Below are positions 42,046-50,181 of a stretch of 64,000 bases of DNA, piece by piece; within the stretch, counting starts at the first letter, position 1, and each line of letters opens with the position of its first letter. The position numbers were made by a program, and so were the translations under genes. Below the pieces are notes generated by a model, which worked only from the letters and a program-made list of their open reading frames with translations, did not search any database and was not told where the DNA came from. The DNA comes from Arthrobacter sp. cf158 (GTDB lineage Bacteria; Actinomycetota; Actinomycetes; Actinomycetales; Micrococcaceae), in the NCBI RefSeq assembly GCF_900106835.1, contig NZ_FNNR01000001.1:99182-163181 (forward strand). The letters are read 5' to 3'.

Positions 42046-42080
42046 TTCCCAAAGCAATCAGTTTGAGCTATAGTTGCTTT
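42046..42080. promoter_or_regulatory. MarR promoter overlapped by an inverted repeat
   Basis: A promoter can be read as TTCCCA (42046-42051), 17 bp, TATAGT (42069-42074). AAAGCAA (42051-42057) and TTGCTTT (42074-42080) are exact reverse complements that bracket it. A MarR dimer bound here would block transcription of its own gene and of the efflux gene behind it. Confidence 0.6.
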
Positions 42081-42106
42081 AGGCAAACAAAAAAGGGGTG
42101 TCTATC

Positions 42107-42589
42107 ATGTCCGTCGGTTCTGCCACAGCGACCGATCTTGTGCATCAGATTTTCGATCTTCAGCGCACGCTGCGCTGTGTGGTCACCGCCCACATGGCCC
42201 GAGTTCCCGACGTCGGAATGGCCGTGCAAGGGGTGATGCGTTTCATCGGCGAGGGGGAGACCCGCGCCACGCAGTTGGCCACGCGCCTGGGTGTCAGCGC
42301 CCCAGTCCTGAGCCGGCACGTCACCGAACTCGAGGAACTCGGCTTTGTGGTCAGGCGGCCAGATCCCGCGGACGGCAGAGCCCAGCTCCTTGCCCTCACG
42401 GAGAGGGGCGCGGCGAAACTGCGCGAATTCGAAGAACAACGCAGCGTGAGACTGCGGGATTACCTGGCGGATTGGAGCGAGGCGGACGCCCTCGAGGCCT
42501 CCCAGGTGATCAACAAACTCACGGAGTCCCTCAAGGACTCAATCCGGGCAACGGCGGCCGGCTCCATCACAACAAACCAGACAGCTTAG
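42107..42589 (+). CDS. MarR-family transcriptional regulator
   Basis: 160-residue MarR regulator with the winged-helix block ATQLATRLGVSAPVLSRHV, ELEELGFVVRRPDPADGRAQ and LALTERG, flanked by the dimerisation helices. The ATG at 42107 is chosen over a GTG at 42098 that would sit on top of the AAGGGG ribosome-binding site. It is followed after 9 bp by the DHA2 efflux gene, so it is the usual local repressor released by the pump's substrate. An inverted repeat covers its promoter. Confidence 0.92.
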   Translation: MSVGSATATDLVHQIFDLQRTLRCVVTAHMARVPDVGMAVQGVMRFIGEGETRATQLATRLGVSAPVLSRHVTELEELGFVVRRPDPADGRAQLLALTERGAAKLREFEEQRSVRLRDYLADWSEADALEASQVINKLTESLKDSIRATAAGSITTNQTA

Positions 42590-42598
42590 GAGCCAAGC

Positions 42599-44710
42599 AT
42601 GGCCACACCAGCAGTACACAACACCAAGGCGGTGGACGCCTCAGTTAACAAGGCTGCCGCGCCCATGACTCACCGTCAGATCATGGAAGCCCTCACCGGG
42701 CTCCTCGCGGCGTTCTTTACGGCGATCCTCAGCAGCACCATCGTCGCCAACGCACTGCCCACCATCATGTCCGAACTCAAGGGCACGCAAACCGACTTCG
42801 CGTGGGTCATCACGGCCGCGTTGCTGGCCAACGCTGCAACCACGCCCATCTGGGGCAAGCTAGCGGACCTCTTCGACAAGAAGCTCCTGGTCCAGCTGAG
42901 CATCATTATCTTTGTGGCCGGTTCTGTCATGGCCGGGCTCTCCGAAACCATTCCGCTGCTGCTGACCGCACGCGTCATCCAAGGTGTGGCCATGGGTGGT
43001 CTCACCGCCTTGGCGCAGGCCATCATCGGTTCCATGATCCCGCCGCGTGATCGCGGAAAGTACTCCGGGTACATGGGCGCCGTCATGGCCGTCGGTACCG
43101 CCGGTGGCCCGTTGCTGGGTGGCTTCATCGTTGACAGCCCGCTGGGCTGGCGCTGGACGTTCTTCGTCTGCGTCCCCTTGGCCGTCGTCGCGCTCATCCT
43201 GCTCCAGGTGACGTTGAAGATCCAACACATCAAGCGCCCCGCCAAGATCGACTGGCTCGGTTCCATCCTCTTGACCTCGGGCGTCAGCCTGCTCCTGATC
43301 TGGGTTTCCTTCGCAGGCAACCCCGACTACTACGACTGGTTCTCCTGGCAGTCCGCGCTGATGGTTGGCGGCGGCGTAGCGCTGCTGGCAGTCCTGGTCT
43401 TTGTTGAAACCAAGGTTGCCCAGCCGATCATCCCGCTCAAGATCATCTCCGAGCGCACCACGGCCCTGGCGATCATTGCCTCGGTTGCTGTCGGTATCGC
43501 CATGTTCGGCTCCTCAACCTTCCTGGGCCAGTACTTCCAGGTGGCCCGCGGCGCCACTCCCACTGAGGCAGGCCTGCTGACGCTGCCCATGATCGCGGGC
43601 AACCTGATCGGTTCCGTGGCTTCGGGCATCCTGATCAGCCGCTTCGGAAAGTGGAAGAGGTTCCTGATTGCAGGCTCCGTACTCCTGATCGGCGGCCTGG
43701 CATTCGCAGGAACCATGGATCACACCACTGAATTGTGGATCGTGGCGATCTACACCGGTGTGTTTGGGCTCGGCTTAGGCATGCTCATGCAGAACCTGGT
43801 GCTCGCCGTCCAGAACACTGTTCAGGCCAAGGACATCGGAACCGCGAGTGCTTCCGTGGCGTTCTTCCGCTCCGTAGGTGGCGCAATCGGTGTCTCCGTT
43901 TTGGGTGCCATCATGTCCAACCACGTGAAGGACCTCGCTGTCGAAGGCATGGCCGCTGCCGGGATTCCCGTCCAAGGAGGCGCGTCCGGAGCCAGCATGG
44001 ACCTTGCCGATATGCCCGCGCCCATCGCTGACATCATGCGTGCTGCTTACGGCGACGCCACGGCACAGATCTTCCTGATCTCCGCGATCATCAGCGTGGT
44101 GGCCCTCTTGGCTGTGCTGTTCATCAAGGAACGTCCGCTGCGCCGCACGGTGGATGCAGCACCTGAGAAGGAACTCATCGCCACGGCCTCCGGCGATGCC
44201 GGAATGTCACTGGACACTTCGTCCCTGGACGCGGTCAGGACGCACGACGACGACGCACGCCCGTTGGGTGCCGGGCGTCAGGTTCCGAGCGCCGAACCTC
44301 GGGGTGCGGGTGCCGAACCTCGGGGTGCGGGTGCCGAACGTCCGGCTCCGAGTGCCGAACGTCCGGCTCCGAAGCAGGATTCCGGATCCGACCTTGACCT
44401 GGAGTTCGCCCGGATTCTCACGCAGGAACGTCCGCACGCCACGGCTGACGTGAAGGAAGTGCAGGAGCAACTCTCCCGGACCCAGTACGTTCTGGCCGAA
44501 CAGCAGTTGCAGCTCAGCCGCGCCAACGTGGAACTGCAGGCCCGGTTGCGGGAGCAGCAAACCATCGCGGAGCAGCAGGCGAAGACTGCCGGGGAGCTGG
44601 CCGCGATCCGCAAAGAACTCAAACGCGAACGCAGGCAGCAGGAACGCATGGCGCTGCTGCTCCTCCAGGGCGTTGAAGCCAGGCCGGACCACGGCAAGCA
44701 CGCGGGCTAA
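42599..44710 (+). CDS. DHA2-family (EmrB/QacA-like) MFS drug exporter with coiled-coil tail
   Basis: 703-residue transporter. The first 510 residues form a 14-segment DHA2 exporter: SSTIVANALPTIMSEL (segment 1), PIWGKLADLFDKKLLVQLS (loop 2-3), RVIQGVAMGGLTALAQAI and the motif C stretch GYMGAVMAVGTAGGPLLGG. Beyond the last membrane segment, about 175 further residues are present. These are an acidic linker, four seven-residue repeats (AEPRGAG, AERPAPS), and a heptad-rich Glu/Gln/Arg helix (EVQEQLSRTQYVLAEQQLQL) predicted to be a coiled coil. Such a tail is not part of ordinary DHA2 pumps. The gene is co-transcribed with the MarR regulator 9 bp upstream. Confidence 0.88.
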   Translation: MATPAVHNTKAVDASVNKAAAPMTHRQIMEALTGLLAAFFTAILSSTIVANALPTIMSELKGTQTDFAWVITAALLANAATTPIWGKLADLFDKKLLVQLSIIIFVAGSVMAGLSETIPLLLTARVIQGVAMGGLTALAQAIIGSMIPPRDRGKYSGYMGAVMAVGTAGGPLLGGFIVDSPLGWRWTFFVCVPLAVVALILLQVTLKIQHIKRPAKIDWLGSILLTSGVSLLLIWVSFAGNPDYYDWFSWQSALMVGGGVALLAVLVFVETKVAQPIIPLKIISERTTALAIIASVAVGIAMFGSSTFLGQYFQVARGATPTEAGLLTLPMIAGNLIGSVASGILISRFGKWKRFLIAGSVLLIGGLAFAGTMDHTTELWIVAIYTGVFGLGLGMLMQNLVLAVQNTVQAKDIGTASASVAFFRSVGGAIGVSVLGAIMSNHVKDLAVEGMAAAGIPVQGGASGASMDLADMPAPIADIMRAAYGDATAQIFLISAIISVVALLAVLFIKERPLRRTVDAAPEKELIATASGDAGMSLDTSSLDAVRTHDDDARPLGAGRQVPSAEPRGAGAEPRGAGAERPAPSAERPAPKQDSGSDLDLEFARILTQERPHATADVKEVQEQLSRTQYVLAEQQLQLSRANVELQARLREQQTIAEQQAKTAGELAAIRKELKRERRQQERMALLLLQGVEARPDHGKHAG
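44291..44374 (+). repeat. Four tandem 21-bp repeats in the exporter tail
   Basis: Two copies of a GCCGAACCTCGGGGTGCGGG-type 21-bp unit (44291-44332) are followed by two of a GCCGAACGTCCGGCTCCGAG-type unit (44333-44374). The units keep the frame and encode AEPRGAG and AERPAPS heptapeptides (about residues 565-592). Confidence 0.8.
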
Positions 44711-44724
44711 GTCCACGTACGGTG

Positions 44725-44757
44725 AAGCGCCGGTTGGGAAACCAGCCGGCGCTTTGC
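44725..44757 (+). terminator. Intrinsic terminator after the DHA2 exporter gene
   Basis: AAGCGCCGG (44725-44733) pairs with CCGGCGCTT (44746-44754), with GCTTTGCT following. The remaining 180 bp before the ABC exporter hold TAGAGT and TAATACT hexamers (around 44855-44875), probably its promoter. Confidence 0.75.
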
Positions 44758-44937
44758 TGTGCTGCCTGCTCCAACGGGAGCATCCACAGCACATGAACTA
44801 CTCCGCTGGGATGATCTTTTCCGTAAGTTGTTTCGTCGGGGCAACGGATTTCGTAGAGTAGGGAGGCTAATACTGTCAGCCCCGGCTGCGACACTTCTCT
44901 TATCTCATTCACGCACTCTTTCTAAGGACCCGTGGGC

Positions 44938-46671
44938 ATGCTTGTCACCCTTATACGGCGCTACTCCAAGCCGTATTTGCCGCAGATTGTGGCCGTGCTG
45001 ATCTTTCAGCTGGCGTCCACCATCGCCACGCTCTACCTTCCCAGCCTCAACGCCAGAATCATTGATGAGGGAGTTTCCCGCGGGGACACTGATTTCATCT
45101 GGCAAACCGGTGCACTCATGCTCGCTGTCGCCCTGGGACAGGTGCTTGCCGCAATCATCGCCGTGTATTTCGGCGCGCGCGTTGCCATGGCCATCGGCCG
45201 GGACCTGCGACGCAGCGTTTACCGCCAGGTCAGCAGCTTCTCGGCCCAGGACGTCAACCGTTTTGGCGCCCCTACGCTGATCACCCGCGGCACCAATGAT
45301 GTCCAGCAGGTACAGATGCTGGTGCTGATGGGCCTGAACTTCATGGTTTCAACCCCCATCATGTGCGTGGGTGGCATCATCATGGCGCTCCGCGAGGACC
45401 TGAGCCTCTCGTGGCTCGTCTGGGTTTCGGTGCCGGTGCTGGTGGCCGTTGTGGGCTACCTCGTAGTCCGACTGATGCCGCTGTTCCGGTCCATGCAGAC
45501 CAAGATTGACGCCATCAACGGCGTGCTGCGTGAGCAGATCATCGGCATCCGCGTGGTCCGCGCGTTTGTGCGTGAACCCCACGAAGCGAAGCGCTTCGGA
45601 GACGCCAATGAGGACCTTACGGCTGTCTCCGTGAAGATCGGCAACCTTTTCGTCCTGATGTTCCCCGCCATCGGCATGATCCTGCACCTCTCTACTGCAG
45701 CAGTGCTGTGGTTTGGCGGCCAGCGGGTGGACTCCGGCGACATGCAGGTGGGTGCGCTCACGGCCTTCCTCCAGTACCTGCTGCAGATCCTGATGGCCGT
45801 CATGATGGGCACCTTCATGGCCATGATGATTCCGCGCGCTTCCGTGTGTGCAGACCGCATTGGCGAAGTGCTGGACGTCGAGCCTTCCATCCACAATCCG
45901 TCCTCCCCGGTGGTGCCGGCAGAAAAGAAGGGACGCGTGGAGTTCCGGGACGTGACCTTCAAGTACCCCGGTGCCGAGGCGCCGGTGCTGAGCAACATCT
46001 CCTTCACCGCAGAGCCCGGCAAGACGCTGGCCATTATTGGCTCCACGGGCGCCGGCAAGACCACCTTGGTCTCTCTGCTGCCGCGGCTTTACGACGTCGC
46101 CTCCGGTGACGTCCTGCTCGACGGCGTTCCCGTCACCAAGATGGACGCGTCGGAGATCACCAGCCGCGTCTCGGCTGTTCCGCAGAAGCCGTACCTTTTC
46201 TCCGGAACCATTGAGCACAACCTGCGCTTCGGCAAGCCCGACGCCACGGATGAGGAACTGTGGGATGCGCTGGAAACAGCACAGGCCAAGGGCTTCGTTG
46301 AGGAAAAATCCTCTGGCCTGAACCGCCGTATCGCCCAGGGAGGCACCAATGTATCCGGTGGTCAGCGCCAGAGGCTGTCCATTGCCCGGGCGTTGGTGAC
46401 CAAACCGAATGTCTATCTGTTTGATGACTCGTTCTCCGCTTTGGACGTTGCTACAGACGCCAGGCTCAGAAAGGCCCTGAAGGCCAAAACCCGGGACGCC
46501 ACGGTCATCATCGTTGCCCAGCGCGTCTCTACCATCGCGGATGCCGACGAAATCCTTGTCCTGGATAACGGCAGAATTGTTGACCGCGGAACGCACGACG
46601 AACTCCTGGAAACGTCACCCACGTACCAGGAAATCGTTGAATCCCAGCTGAGCGTGGAGGAAGTGGCATGA
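44938..46671 (+). CDS. ABC multidrug exporter subunit A (heterodimeric type)
   Basis: 577-residue half-transporter: six membrane segments (residues 1-310) and an ATPase domain. Walker A is GSTGAGKTT, the signature is NVSGGQRQR, and Walker B reads VYLFDDSFSALD, so the catalytic Glu after the Walker B Asp is replaced by Asp. This marks the degenerate site of a heterodimeric exporter of the BmrCD/TM287-288 kind. The ATG at 44938 has AAGGA 9 nt upstream; the GTG at 44932 is too close to it. Its stop overlaps the start of the partner gene (ATGA). Confidence 0.9.
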   Translation: MLVTLIRRYSKPYLPQIVAVLIFQLASTIATLYLPSLNARIIDEGVSRGDTDFIWQTGALMLAVALGQVLAAIIAVYFGARVAMAIGRDLRRSVYRQVSSFSAQDVNRFGAPTLITRGTNDVQQVQMLVLMGLNFMVSTPIMCVGGIIMALREDLSLSWLVWVSVPVLVAVVGYLVVRLMPLFRSMQTKIDAINGVLREQIIGIRVVRAFVREPHEAKRFGDANEDLTAVSVKIGNLFVLMFPAIGMILHLSTAAVLWFGGQRVDSGDMQVGALTAFLQYLLQILMAVMMGTFMAMMIPRASVCADRIGEVLDVEPSIHNPSSPVVPAEKKGRVEFRDVTFKYPGAEAPVLSNISFTAEPGKTLAIIGSTGAGKTTLVSLLPRLYDVASGDVLLDGVPVTKMDASEITSRVSAVPQKPYLFSGTIEHNLRFGKPDATDEELWDALETAQAKGFVEEKSSGLNRRIAQGGTNVSGGQRQRLSIARALVTKPNVYLFDDSFSALDVATDARLRKALKAKTRDATVIIVAQRVSTIADADEILVLDNGRIVDRGTHDELLETSPTYQEIVESQLSVEEVA

Positions 46672-48746
46672 GCGAGCAGAACCAGCAGAAGAAGCGTGGC
46701 TGGGCTGCCAAGGCAGAGGCCGCCAAGGACGCCAAGGCTACGGCCGAGGCAGAGGTCGCAACCGAGCTGCTTGAGGACGAAGACTTCGTAGAAGAGGAAT
46801 ACGTCCCCACAGAAGCCGATGGCGGCATGTTCGGCGATGTTCCGGCCAAGAAGGCAAAGGCGTTCTGGCCATCGGCCAAGCGACTCATGGGCCTGTTGAA
46901 GCCGGAAAGCGTTGGCGTGTACATCGTCATCGGCCTCGTGGTGGTATCCGTGGTCCTCAACGTCATCGCTCCCAAGGTTCTGGGCAGCGCCATGGACGTG
47001 ATCTTCGGCGGCGTCATGGGTAAGCAGATCCCTGAAGGGGTCTCCCAGGAACAGTTCGTGGAGCTCATGCGCCAGCAGGGCCAGGGCAACTTTGCGGACA
47101 TGGTGTCCAAGATGGAGCTCACCAACGGGATCAACTTCTCCAAGTTGACGTTCCTGATTTCGATCGTGCTCCTGATGTACTTCGTGGCCAACATCTTCCT
47201 GTGGGCCCAGGGCTGGTTGCTCAACAGGATCGTCATGCGGGTCATCAAGAAGCTCCGCAACGATGTCCAGGCAAAGCTCAACCGACTCCCCTTGAACTAC
47301 TTCGACACCCGGCAGCGTGGCGACATCCTGTCCCGCGTGACCAACGACGTCGACAACGTCCAGCAGGGTCTCCAGCAGGCGTTCTCGCAACTGGTCAGCT
47401 CTGTGCTGACGGTTCTGGGCATCACGGTCATGATGTTCATCGTGTCCTGGGAATTGGCGCTGATCGCGTTGATCGCCCTGCCGCTCTCTGGAATCGTGGC
47501 CGGCGTGATCGGTGCCCGCAGCCAGAAGCTCTTCGCCGCACAGTGGAAGAACACCGGTGCGCTGAACGGTCAGATCGAGGAATCGTTCTCCGGTCACGAC
47601 CTCGTGAAGGTCTTCGGCCGGGACGCAGACATGCTGCAGCGCTTCGACGAGAAGAACGACGAACTGTACAAAGCCTCGTTCGGTGCACAGTTCGTTTCCG
47701 GCGTGATCTTCCCGGCAATGAACTTTGTGTCCTACCTGTCCTACGTCGGCATTGCCGTTGTGGGTGGCTTGCGTGTTGCCTCCGGCTCCATGAGCCTGGG
47801 CGATGCCACCGCCTTCATCCAGTACTCGCGTGAATTCACCCAGCCTTTGGGCCAGATTGCCGGCATGGCCAACATGCTGCAGTCCGGTGTTGCCTCTGCT
47901 GAGCGCGTCTTCGAGTTCCTTGACGCTGACGAAGAGGTTGAGGAGACCGGAACGCGACACCTGCCCTCCAAAACCGACGGCCACGTCGAGTTCGATCATG
48001 TTTCGTTCAGCTACGTAGAGGACAAACCGCTCATCGAGGACCTGTCCTTCAGCGCGGAACCGGGCCACACGGTTGCCATTGTTGGCCCCACGGGTGCCGG
48101 CAAAACCACTCTGGTGAACCTCGTGATGCGTTTCTACGAGCTCAACGCCGGACGGATCACCTTGGACGGCGTGGACATCAAGGACCTCAGCCGCGCTGAA
48201 CTGCGGTCCAAGGTGGGCATGGTGCTACAGGATGCCTGGCTGTTCGGCGGGACCATCTACGACAACATCAAGTACGGCAAGCTGGATGCCACAGAAGAAC
48301 AGATCATGGAGGCGGCCAAGGCCACCTACGTGGACCGGTTTGTGCGTGCACTGCCGGACGGCTACCAGACCATCATTGACGAAGAAGGCAACAACGTCAG
48401 TGCCGGTGAAAAGCAGCTCATCACCATCGCCCGTGCTTTCGTCTCAGATCCTTCGTTGCTGATCCTGGACGAAGCTACGAGCTCCGTGGATACCCGTACC
48501 GAGCTGTTGCTGCAGAAGGCCATGGCTGCCCTCCGTACGGACCGGACAAGCTTCGTGATCGCCCACCGTCTCTCCACCATCCGGGACGCGGATACCATCC
48601 TGGTGATGGAAAACGGCAAGATCGTGGAGCAGGGCAACCACGCCCACTTGCTGACCCTGCAGGGCGCGTACTACCGCTTGTACATGTCCCAGTTCGCGGG
48701 TGAGGAAGAAACGGCCGTTGACGATTCGACGGCGGTGCACAGCTGA
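46668..48746 (+). CDS. ABC multidrug exporter subunit B (heterodimeric type)
   Basis: 692-residue half-transporter with a charged N-terminal extension of about 60 residues (QQKKRGWAAKAEAAKDAKA and an acidic run). Six membrane segments with a long first outer loop (residues 115-150) follow, then an ATPase domain. Walker A is GPTGAGKTT, the signature is NVSAGEKQL rather than SGGQ, and Walker B is LLILDEATSSVD with the canonical Glu. Together with subunit A this gives one canonical and one degenerate ATP site. The start overlaps the stop of subunit A by 4 nt. A thioesterase gene follows after 23 bp. Confidence 0.9.
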   Translation: MSEQNQQKKRGWAAKAEAAKDAKATAEAEVATELLEDEDFVEEEYVPTEADGGMFGDVPAKKAKAFWPSAKRLMGLLKPESVGVYIVIGLVVVSVVLNVIAPKVLGSAMDVIFGGVMGKQIPEGVSQEQFVELMRQQGQGNFADMVSKMELTNGINFSKLTFLISIVLLMYFVANIFLWAQGWLLNRIVMRVIKKLRNDVQAKLNRLPLNYFDTRQRGDILSRVTNDVDNVQQGLQQAFSQLVSSVLTVLGITVMMFIVSWELALIALIALPLSGIVAGVIGARSQKLFAAQWKNTGALNGQIEESFSGHDLVKVFGRDADMLQRFDEKNDELYKASFGAQFVSGVIFPAMNFVSYLSYVGIAVVGGLRVASGSMSLGDATAFIQYSREFTQPLGQIAGMANMLQSGVASAERVFEFLDADEEVEETGTRHLPSKTDGHVEFDHVSFSYVEDKPLIEDLSFSAEPGHTVAIVGPTGAGKTTLVNLVMRFYELNAGRITLDGVDIKDLSRAELRSKVGMVLQDAWLFGGTIYDNIKYGKLDATEEQIMEAAKATYVDRFVRALPDGYQTIIDEEGNNVSAGEKQLITIARAFVSDPSLLILDEATSSVDTRTELLLQKAMAALRTDRTSFVIAHRLSTIRDADTILVMENGKIVEQGNHAHLLTLQGAYYRLYMSQFAGEEETAVDDSTAVHS

Positions 48747-48769
48747 GCTCGGATTCACTGAGCACCGGA

Positions 48770-49237
48770 GTGAACGTCCACGAATCCATGGCACCCCGGC
48801 GCATAGAGGTACTGGTGCCCATGCGCTGGGGTGACATGGATGCCTATGGACACATCAATAACGTGCAGATCGTCCGCATGCTGGAGGAAGCCCGCATCGC
48901 AGCCTTCGGGCCACCGCGCGGCGCGGGCCTTCCCGGTGTGGAACCACCGGCCGCCCTGTTCAACGATGTTGAAGAGGGCACCATGACCCTCGTGGTGGAG
49001 CATAAGGTCCGCTATGTCCGGACGCTTGAGTACCGCAACATTCCGGCCGCCGTGGAGATCTGGGTAGGCGCCATCAAGGGCGCCAGCTTCGATCTCCACT
49101 ACGTCATCAAGGACCCGGTGACCCGGGAGGACTGCGTCAAAGCCAGTACGCATCTGGCCTTCGTTGCCGAAGCCACGGGTCGGGTCCTGCGGCTCTCACC
49201 CGAGCAAAAGGAAAAGCTGGAGCAGTACCGCGGGTAG
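48770..49237 (+). CDS. Hot-dog fold acyl-CoA thioesterase (YbgC/FadM-like)
   Basis: 155-residue 4HBT-type thioesterase with the active-site region MRWGDMDAYGHINNVQI (Asp in WGDMD, then GHINN) and the helix LEEARIAAF. It hydrolyses acyl-CoA thioesters. The acyl chain cannot be read from sequence. The start is either GTG 48770 or ATG 48788; neither has a clear ribosome-binding site, and the conserved region begins only at about residue 18. It follows the ABC exporter by 23 bp and is probably co-transcribed, though no functional link is evident. Confidence 0.88.
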   Translation: MNVHESMAPRRIEVLVPMRWGDMDAYGHINNVQIVRMLEEARIAAFGPPRGAGLPGVEPPAALFNDVEEGTMTLVVEHKVRYVRTLEYRNIPAAVEIWVGAIKGASFDLHYVIKDPVTREDCVKASTHLAFVAEATGRVLRLSPEQKEKLEQYRG

Positions 49238-49260
49238 CTCGGCTCCTATCGAGTTGCCCG

Positions 49261-49272
49261 TAGAGTTTCAGC
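49261..49272 (+). promoter_or_regulatory. Leaderless-type -10 box of cutC
   Basis: TAGAGT at 49261-49266 is 6 nt before the ATG at 49273, with no Shine-Dalgarno. This is the same arrangement as at 263 and 23905. Confidence 0.5.
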
Positions 49273-50031
49273 ATGAAACTTGAAATCGCCGTCGTCAGCG
49301 CTGCCGGTGCGGGTACTGCCGCCGCCGAGGGAGCCAACCGCATCGAACTGTGCAGCAGCCTTGAACTGGGCGGCATTACACCCAGTCAAGGTCTCATGGA
49401 AGCCAGCATGGAGCACGTGGACGGACGTTTGGAAATCCATCCACTCATTCGCTCCAGGCCCGGCGATTTCCAGTACTCCGCATCCGACGTGGACACCATG
49501 GCGCATGAAATCCGGCACCTGCTGGCCCAAGGAGCCCACGGGGTGGTAGTGGGAGCCCTCACTCCGGCAGGAGACGTGGATGTTCCGGCCGTTCGACGCT
49601 TGGTTGATTCCGCCCGGAACACCAACCCGGAAGCCCAATTGACCTTTCACCGGGCCATTGACCAGTCAAGAGACGCCATGGCTTCCCTGGATCAGTTGCT
49701 CGAGCTCGGCTTCACCAGGGTGCTCACCTCGGGACACGCAGCCACGGCAGGGGCCGGATTGCCTGCGTTGACCACCATGGCAGAGCGCGCCGGAAGTGCC
49801 CTGCAGATCATGGCCGGAGGCGGGCTATCCCTGGACGACATCCCGGCCATGCACCGTGCGGGCCTCTCGGCGGTGCACCTTTCCGCCAAGAAGACCGTTT
49901 CCACCCTCGGGGAAGGAGCCATCTCCCTCGGAGCGCAGGACGGCAGCGATCCCACGGCCTACACAGTCACCGACCGCGAGGTTGTCCGGGCCGCCAGGGC
50001 GATGGTGAACGCCCTGAATCTGGCACGCTGA
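49273..50031 (+). CDS. cutC: CutC-family protein (copper homeostasis family)
   Basis: 252-residue TIM-barrel protein. The family motifs are GANRIELCSSLELGGITPSQ, MIRP-like IHPLIRSRPGDF, GVVVGALTPAGDVD, LTFHRAIDQS, RVLTSGH and LQIMAGGGLS. CutC was linked to copper tolerance in E. coli, but that role has been disputed and the activity is not settled. It is preceded by its own leaderless-type promoter in the 35-bp gap after the thioesterase gene. Confidence 0.92.
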   Translation: MKLEIAVVSAAGAGTAAAEGANRIELCSSLELGGITPSQGLMEASMEHVDGRLEIHPLIRSRPGDFQYSASDVDTMAHEIRHLLAQGAHGVVVGALTPAGDVDVPAVRRLVDSARNTNPEAQLTFHRAIDQSRDAMASLDQLLELGFTRVLTSGHAATAGAGLPALTTMAERAGSALQIMAGGGLSLDDIPAMHRAGLSAVHLSAKKTVSTLGEGAISLGAQDGSDPTAYTVTDREVVRAARAMVNALNLAR

Positions 50032-50082
50032 AACAACCCTCCCCGTCCAGTCAAAAGGGCGGGCAAATGCCAGTGAGTACGC

Positions 50083-50103
50083 ATCGTAATGACCCTTTAC
50101 GAT
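50083..50103. promoter_or_regulatory. Palindromic operator candidate before the glycosidase-like operon
   Basis: ATCGTAA (50083-50089) and TTACGAT (50097-50103) are perfect reverse complements separated by seven bases. They lie 79 bp before the start of the operon at 50182. The shape fits a dimeric sugar-responsive repressor, but no regulator gene is adjacent. Confidence 0.5.
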
Positions 50104-50181
50104 TCCGTGGAACGCCGGGATGATGTAAGGATTCACCAACTCGGTGGAAAGCCCCGGAAGCTACCTTCAGGAGTCCCAGCG

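Noticed and set aside
46413-48068. 551-codon minus-strand frame opposite the ABC exporter genes
   Set aside because: A shadow of two genes with complete ABC motifs, with no recognisable protein features of its own.
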